A DNA stretch of 64,000 nucleotides from Schistosoma haematobium (lineage: Eukaryota; Platyhelminthes; Trematoda; Strigeidida; Schistosomatidae). This document shows, piece by piece, positions 57,895 to 64,000 of the stretch. Position 1 is the stretch's first letter; the number at the start of each line of letters is the position of its first letter. A program made the position numbers and the translations under genes. The notes beneath the pieces were generated by a model. That model worked only from the letters and a program-made list of their open reading frames with translations, searched no databases and was not told the DNA's origin. The stretch covers positions 35,138,902 through 35,202,901 of the forward strand of contig NC_067199.1 of assembly GCF_000699445.3 (NCBI RefSeq), given 5' to 3'.

Positions 57895-58265
57895 ATCAAA
57901 TTACAAACCAATCTAAGTTGGACAATCATTGAAAACTTGATAAAACTAGACGACCGTTTCGTCAAAGTATGCGACTCCTCAAATAGTACAAATCTACAAC
58001 ACCATAACCAGGATTAAAAATCATGGTAATAGAATATGGCCACATAATATCGTAGATTGATTAAAGTCAATCATATGCACTACTGGATTCTAAGTCAATG
58101 ATCTGAAAATTTAACGTTCATGAGGGAGACCAAATGTTCTAGATTCGACCCTCAATAGTAGGATCATGAATATACACTGTCAAAGGATCCCACACGAGGA
58201 CGAATTGAACGTTCATTGCTTTCAGATTTTTTTAATGACTGCTTAACTTAGATGGGTCTGTGGCA
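57895..58265. repeat. Inverted pair of degenerate family B SINEs
   Basis: 57895-58015 is minus (CGTTTCGTC and GACTCCTCA preserved) and 58050-58265 is plus (tRNA-like head, broken core). Confidence 0.55.
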
Positions 58266-59034
58266 TCAATATTGTTAGTATTATACACATTTTAGGCTTA
58301 CACTAGCAATACTGAATAACGAAAAAATCAACATGTACACAGTTCATGATAACAATAACAATAATAACGGTTTGTTTTAATGAGTAGTAAACAAAAATGG
58401 TGTCAGGTATGTCCTTTTCTTTTTCTGTTAAAAGTGTTAGTGATCACTTGAAACCTATTTATTTATTATTATTACTATTACTGTTATTATTATTAATAGT
58501 ATTATTGTTCTTTCCTCATATCAACATATGTTTAACAGTAGAATAAAGAATGTATGTGTTTCTTTAAAAGACACTGTTGATAATGCCAACAGTTGGTTGC
58601 CTAGACAACACGATGTTCATCCAAACAAAAAATGACCTGTGATTTATGTGTTTACAAAACTGAACATATAATGATGTATAAGAAGGAGAATAATAGTAAA
58701 TTAAAAACAAATTATAAACATATTAAAGACATGAACAACTTGTTTTTTGTTTTTGTTTTGTTTTCCAAAAAAAGAAGACAGGAAATTATGCCGTTTTTTT
58801 TCAAGATTCCACTTTGTTTTACATTTACGTATTTTGCACTCATCATTTAAATTGATGAAGATGCTCAAGTGTCAATAAAATAAAAATTAGGAAATGAAAT
58901 AAAACATAAAATGGAATGTTTATATAGGTGAGTGTGTAAATGGTGCCTATTATTATAGTCATTGTTGTTGTAGCCTAAACTGTTAGTTAAATTTGTGATT
59001 CATGTAGAATGTAATGTTGACATCTTTGTACTGG

Positions 59035-59115
59035 TTACTGTTGATGATGATGATGTCCTGAAAACAGTACAACAATTGTGTGTGTGTGTGAGAGGGAGAG
59101 AGCGTGTGTGTATGT
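59035..59115 (+). repeat. (GT)n and (GATGAT)n simple repeats
   Basis: A short GATGAT run at 59043-59054 and a GT run with GA interruptions at 59078-59112. Confidence 0.8.
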
Positions 59116-59464
59116 ATCTGATTGCATATAAGCAAAACTGTTTATATTTAGGTGCTTGTGTTTACATGGATTAGTTGATAAGCTGAAACTATGGTAAACA
59201 ATATAACTGTACATCACACTAATACTTGTATATGTATGTATGGATTCTTTATTTTTATTTATGTAGCCTATTGTTATTCTTTTTTGTGTGGTTATTTTCG
59301 TTGTTAACACAGTTATTTACGAATTGTTTAATAAAAATATTAAATATTGTATATGTCGTTCTAAATAAATTAAATGAGAACGAGATTTAGATTATCTGAT
59401 TAAATCTTGTCAGTTTTGAAGTGTGTTATGATAGCTGGAAATTATATACAAACATTCATAACTA

Positions 59465-59575
59465 GGGAGTACTGAGTAGTTGTTTCGTGATTCCTCAAAT
59501 CATGAACAGTTAAGAATCGAACCGAGGACCTCCAGACCTCTGATAGAACCCCAGACTAACTGACATCTAATGAAT
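59465..59575 (-). repeat. Degenerate hammerhead-SINE remnant
   Basis: The reverse strand has a B-box-like GGTTCGATTC and a GAGGAATCACGAAAC relic of the ribozyme zone. Confidence 0.45.
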
Positions 59576-60368
59576 TAAGTTGTGTTTTTTTAAAACTCCG
59601 ATCTATTCATGACACACTATGATCATTACTTATTGTTATTAATGATAACTATCTAGCTTTATGCATTGTTAAATTCCATTTGAAGAATTCCTCTTGAATT
59701 CAGCCAGTATTGAACACAATTAATATTAGTATACGAGATTTATGGAGATTGTTAAGTTTTTAGCATACGACATGAGGTGACTATAGCCACATAATTGCTT
59801 CAAAAGCAAACAAGTAAATTGTTTAGAACTTTAATTTGAAAAATGTTTGTAAACCATATATGCAAACATTCTAATTTTATCTTATATGCTGAGTAAACTT
59901 ATGTTCACAAATGAAGTAGTCGTTAAGAATGCGAGATTATTCTGTGTATGTAACCAGGTTGGCAATCTATTGACGTTTGTTTATGCTTTAGATTGATTAT
60001 TAGGCGTATAGGCAACTCCGAAATAAGCTTATACTATCCAATATATTACAGATTATTTAGTACGGTTCTGTAGTCGTATAAAATCGGGACGATTACTCAA
60101 GGATTGCTCTCTTTACAATAAATAGTTTGTTCTGCAACTCAGTTGTCCTACTGCAATATCAAATTATTGGTAAAAGTTGATAAAAATCCGACTTACTTTT
60201 TGAAAGCTTAAGTATCTGATACAGTATAAGTTGCCTCAATAATTTAAAAGACTGATTTAATGATCACTTTGTTCTGATTACATGTAATTGGAGTTTCACC
60301 TCTAAGTAATTACTATTCGACATTTAAATGAAAGGCTATATTAAAAACTTTGATATATGACTATCTCA

Positions 60369-60535
60369 GATCATGAAATGATCAATGTTAGACCACCATT
60401 GAAAACGTGGAAGTACTGGAAACACGCGTACAGGATCGTGGATGCGTACTATTGAGGAGTCCTATACTGGGACGAAACGGTCGTCCAGTGTTTCACGATT
60501 TTCAATGATGGTTTAACATTGATCAGTTCATGATC
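60369..60535 (+). repeat. 167-bp fold-back hammerhead element, second copy
   Basis: Same architecture as 43122-43287: tail arm GATCATGAAATGATC..., a GCGTACAGGATCGTGGATGC centre, ribozyme, then the opposite arm to TCATGATC. The core is TTGAGGAG (first C lost), so this copy is probably inactive. Confidence 0.75.
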
Positions 60536-60539
60536 TCAA

Positions 60540-61854
60540 TTAAAAACTCTACAATTTCCATAATCCTATACTGTTATGACTATCTAATAATTTGACATCG
60601 GATACAGTTAAAAATTATATTTTGATGACATTACTTATAGGACTTTTAGTAAAATAAAGCTTTATCTCTCAAAAGTTCAAATATATTTACATGAATGAAA
60701 ATGTTGAATTGTTTACATTTCTGTCAAGAAAAGAACAAAGAAGATCATAATTATTATTTATTTCAGGATAAAACTCAAATTGTTGTCCATATAGGAAAAC
60801 ACACCTGTTTGACTATTACTACAACCCGTATACCAATAATCTACCCAACCCTATAATGATATTTGATATATTACTAATTCAGTAAAAATTTATTGAATGA
60901 GATTCGGATAAGAAGAGAGATAAAAAGGTGAACTTCAATTAGAAATTACTTTTATTTATCAAGAAAATACTACCATATAATATACATCAACAACATGTAT
61001 CAGATCTCATGGAGGAATCGTTCACTTTTGATGATAGATTGTTTAAAAGAGTTGGTATAGTAAATCATTTGGGCAATGTTTATCCCAATCATCAACTAGA
61101 ATATCAACCTATAAATAAATGAATTCATTTATTTTTGTCTATACCCTTAAAGAATTAATGATAGATGTGAGTACATATCCGAAACTATACTACAATAAAT
61201 AATAATGGTTTATAATTTTCCGTTATAATTATTTAAGACTTTAAGTGACTAGTTCCTGTTAGCATATATAAATTTTAAGTGAGTTATCTCGATGTTACCA
61301 TTTAGTTACAAGTTGAACTAAAGTTGAATTCCAATTAGCATTCAAATCTAAAACTCATATTTTATACTATTTGGAAATGATAAATTGTAGTGTAGAAAAA
61401 CAACGATAGGAAATTACAAATCCTTACTGATAACTTCACACTCATTAAACAAGATAATGGATACCTGGATTCATTAACTTAGTAGATTATGAGTTAGGCA
61501 TTGGATTTGAGTTTCATTGTAAGCAAAACCATCACACACAAAGAAGATATAATTACATTCATATGATAAGTTCTTAATAAAATAAAACGCGTGTCCTCTG
61601 TTCCCTTACTAATCACAGATCAACTTGACTAAATTGTAGCTTCTTGACTACTTTAAGTTTCAATATTCAAGTGAATAAAAGTAAGAAGAATGAACGCAAG
61701 GTTACTATTTGTTAATCTTTAATCTGTTGTTTCTGCAAATTAATCATTCTGATAAATTATTTATACTTACAAAACGTCTTTGCATTGATCTAATATCATT
61801 TAATCTACTGACAGTTAACTGATTTGTTTAATCATTTAGGAAATGTTTATTCCA
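60540..61854. other. Intergenic AT-rich sequence
   Basis: Nothing recognised except the 52-bp motif at 61699-61750 that also occurs inside the SINE at 49.6 kb. Confidence 0.4.
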
Positions 61855-62165
61855 ATCATCAGTGACCAGTGGAGTTCAATCGGGTCTGTTGTGAGATCGT
61901 AACTCACTGAAGACAATGGTGGGTATGACGCTCAATTCTGTGGATTGTTTGAAGTTACACATTAACAGTGTTGGATGCCGACCGGCTCAGTAGTGTAGAG
62001 GTTAAACGTTTGCGCGCGAGACTGATATGTCCTGGGTTCGAATTTCGTGAGGCGGGGTTATGGATGCGGAACGCTGAGGAGTCTCGGAATAGGACGAAAC
62101 GGTCGTCCAGTGCTTCCAGGTTTTCCATGGTGGTCTAGCTTCAACTGACGCATGAACTCAACCAT
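61855..62165 (+). repeat. Near full-length hammerhead SINE, family B
   Basis: Starts GACCAGTGGAGTTCAATC; the same words begin again at 63986 at the window edge. It has an A-box-like CTCAGTAGTGTAGAGG, a B box GGGTTCGAATTTC, a ribozyme at 62065-62114 and a tail to CGCATGAACTCAACC. Confidence 0.78.
62065..62114 (+). ncRNA. Hammerhead ribozyme, family B
   Basis: CTGAGGAG, GTCT/GGAC stem II with one wobble, GAAA and GTC are present. Stem I is poorly paired in this copy. Confidence 0.6.
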
Positions 62166-62630
62166 TAAGTCGTTTAATTTTAGTTTATAAACAAATGCAA
62201 GTGTTCAATGGGAAAGTTACTAAAAATAGAATAAATCAGAATAATTCTAATAATGAGCCTAAATAAGTCTCATTATGAACTGATATTTACTAGATAAATA
62301 AATAGACCAATGAAGTAATCTGTAATTGTTATTCCCTATTTTGAAATACCTTAATAATACCCAGTTTCAATGGTACACAAAATCTGACCTGTAAAAAAGG
62401 AGGACAAAACAATGTACAAAATCACGAAAAACTCCAGCTACTGACTAGACGTTATCAGTAAAGAAACAAATGTGGGTGATAACACCTAAAGAATTAAGTA
62501 TTTTAAAAGTTTATGTTATTACCATAACCATGATTACTAATTAAGATTTCTGAAACATTTGAAACCAAAAGAAAGCTATTTTAAAGAAGAATAATTCTGT
62601 TTCTATTTTGAAAAGAGCAAGAACAAAGAT

Positions 62631-62690
62631 TCTAGCTGAATAACATGAATTCATTTTATTTCGTTGGTTCTCGTCAGCTGCTTACAACCT
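62631..62690 (-). ncRNA. Hammerhead ribozyme in left Penelope-like repeat
   Basis: The minus strand has GTAAGCAG as stem I 5-prime side, core CTGACGAG, a very short stem II, GAAA, and palindrome ATGAATTCAT as stem III. ATT follows as cleavage triplet, then CAGCTAG, pairing back with one mismatch. Confidence 0.55.
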
Positions 62691-63641
62691 GTGATATTTA
62701 AAATCATAATTATAAAATGGGTTTAAATTACTTACATGAAAGGGTTTGGTTACAAGTTATCTTGAAGACACATTAGTGTAGTATATCAAGGGTGTAAATA
62801 AATTTAATAGACTGAATATTGTAAATATGTACCTTATATGAAAGGACATTCTATAACATTGATTGTGACAACAGTTCAAACGGCCAGAAACAAGTGATGA
62901 TATAATGAGTAGACGTTGATAGGAATAAAATGAGTAAAGCTCAGTTGATAAATTAAGTTTACTAATTTAGAAGGTAGTTGCAATAAAAGCCAATGTTGTA
63001 ATGAATGCAAGAAAGGGTTTGAAGAAAAAGAGAAAAAATCTTACGATGCAGCGAAGGAATATTTGCCACCAAGGCAAAGAAAGATTAATGACCATCTCAT
63101 TTTGAACATATAATTTAGGTTTTCGACGCCTGATGGCAACGGCTTCAGCAAACTACAGAAGACTGGAATTTGACTGCTTACTAATCACCTTGAAAAATCA
63201 CAAGGTATCGACCTGATGTCTTGTATCAAGGAGATGTTTAATAATTGCACTGTTTAGAGTCTTTCGTTCTGTCGTTCTGAGGCTTTTTGGAACATGTTCA
63301 AAAAATCTGAGATATGCCCTCCTTTCTGTTCGGCTGCTTTAGTAGGTACACGTAAATTTTTAAATACAGTTGGCGGTAACATGAAAGGGATGCTTGTCAA
63401 CCTTTGAGTTACGGAAAATGTTGTTTTATACAGAATTAAAAACTTGACTGCCGGATAAGTTCTGACTAGCTCAGTGTTCATTCGCCTTCTGATTGTGTTT
63501 ACAAACACAATATTTAGTCTATTAAATTTATTTACACCCTTGATATACTACACTAATGTGTCTTCAATATAACTTCCAACCGAACTTCTCATGTAAGTAA
63601 TTTAAACCCATTTTATAATTATGATTTTAAATATCACAGGT

Positions 63642-63697
63642 TGTAAGCAGCTGATGAGAACCAACGAAATAAAATGAATTCATGTTATTTTGCTAGA
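63642..63697 (+). ncRNA. Hammerhead ribozyme in right Penelope-like repeat
   Basis: Same layout as the left copy: GTAAGCAG, CTGATGAG, GAAA, ATGAATTCAT, an ATT triplet and TTGCTAG, which can pair with the stem I strand using one wobble. Hammerheads in Penelope-like terminal repeats are published for several animals. Confidence 0.6.
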
Positions 63698-63985
63698 ATC
63701 TTTGTTCTTGATCTAATCAAAATGATAAAGGGAACTATGTGTATGAAGTTTTTATTTCTTAAGGTGTAAAGAAAGAGAGATTTAAATAAATAAAAGATTT
63801 TAATATATATTGTATTATTATATTCTAAATGTGATAGAAACGTCATATAATATATTGACTATGTTTATTCCAATTTAAAACTCTATAGTACACACTTTCA
63901 ACTGAATACGATGTGAAATCCATGGAACTCTATTGTTATAGAAAATTTCAAGATGGATTTCTTAAAGTTCTAATGAAAAACCATG

Positions 63986-64000
63986 ACCAGTGGAGTTCCG
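63986..64000 (+). repeat. Start of another family B SINE, cut by window end
   Basis: CCAGTGGAGTTCCG matches the beginning of the family B units at 35.5 and 61.9 kb. Confidence 0.4.

Larger units (their letters stand above)
62604..63715 (-). mobile_element. Penelope-like element with inverted terminal repeats
   Basis: The terminal repeats, about 62604-62830 and 63500-63715, are inverted copies: shared TTTATTTACACCCTTGATAT, CTACACTAATGTGTCTTC, AACCCATTTTATAATTATGA and AAATAAAATGAATTCATG. Between them the minus strand has two pieces of Penelope-like protein. One (63508-63254) shows NTIRRRMNTELVRTYPAVKF and FSVTQRLTSIPF; the other (about 63170-62990) shows AEAVAIRRRKPKLYVQNEMV and INLSLPWWQ of the GIY-YIG nuclease tail. 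RT and most of the nuclease are deleted. Terminal repeats in inverted orientation are a known trait of Penelope-like elements. Confidence 0.75.

Noticed and set aside
33781..62165. Regularly recurring short repeats as a CRISPR-like array
   Set aside because: Copies are dispersed, in both orientations and irregularly spaced; they are eukaryotic SINEs.

Overview
The window looks like nuclear DNA of a blood fluke, genus Schistosoma, most likely S. mansoni or a close relative. It is AT-rich and has very short introns beside kilobase introns. It carries SMalpha-type hammerhead-ribozyme SINEs, Penelope-like elements, RTE and CR1-like non-LTR fragments, and a CsRn1/Boudicca-type Ty3/gypsy element. 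The species assignment is inferred from repeat families, not from a database match.

Region 1 (1-13.6 kb) holds the only two host genes I can support, both on the minus strand. TIMM22 (12827-13604) is complete: four exons separated by introns of 38-41 bp, coding for a mitochondrial inner-membrane carrier translocase. Cactin (CACTN; 1874-12712) follows. Its five visible exons, all in phase 0, cover the Ser-rich N-terminus and the middle domain; the C-terminal part lies beyond the left edge. Only 114 bp separate the TIMM22 stop from a strong splice acceptor at the first cactin exon, and that exon is in frame with an AUG delivered by the schistosome spliced leader. This is a candidate trans-spliced two-gene unit. 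Cactin introns contain an RTE fragment, old SINEs and a Penelope-type inverted-repeat element.

Region 2 (15.8-25.3 kb) is a young nested retrotransposon. The outer element is a Ty3/gypsy element (15818-25262) with 4-bp target duplications, LTRs differing by one base, a CHCC Gag, a GGGAAAC -1 frameshift site and open protease, RT, RNase H and integrase domains. It is interrupted by a second, apparently non-coding LTR element (17751-21444) with identical 414-bp LTRs and its own 4-bp duplication.

Region 3 (25.3-33 kb) is a graveyard of CR1-like non-LTR elements: one head-to-head (inverted) copy on the plus strand, one on the minus strand, and a stretch that seems distantly related to the nested LTR element.

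Region 4 (33-64 kb) has no host gene I can recognise. It is packed with tRNA-related SINE-like units that carry hammerhead ribozymes. At least three families are present and several copies are in fold-back form. There are also three LTRs of one family, RTE 3-prime ends, Penelope-like GIY-YIG fragments, and a Penelope-like element with inverted terminal repeats that each carry a hammerhead motif. Microsatellites are frequent.
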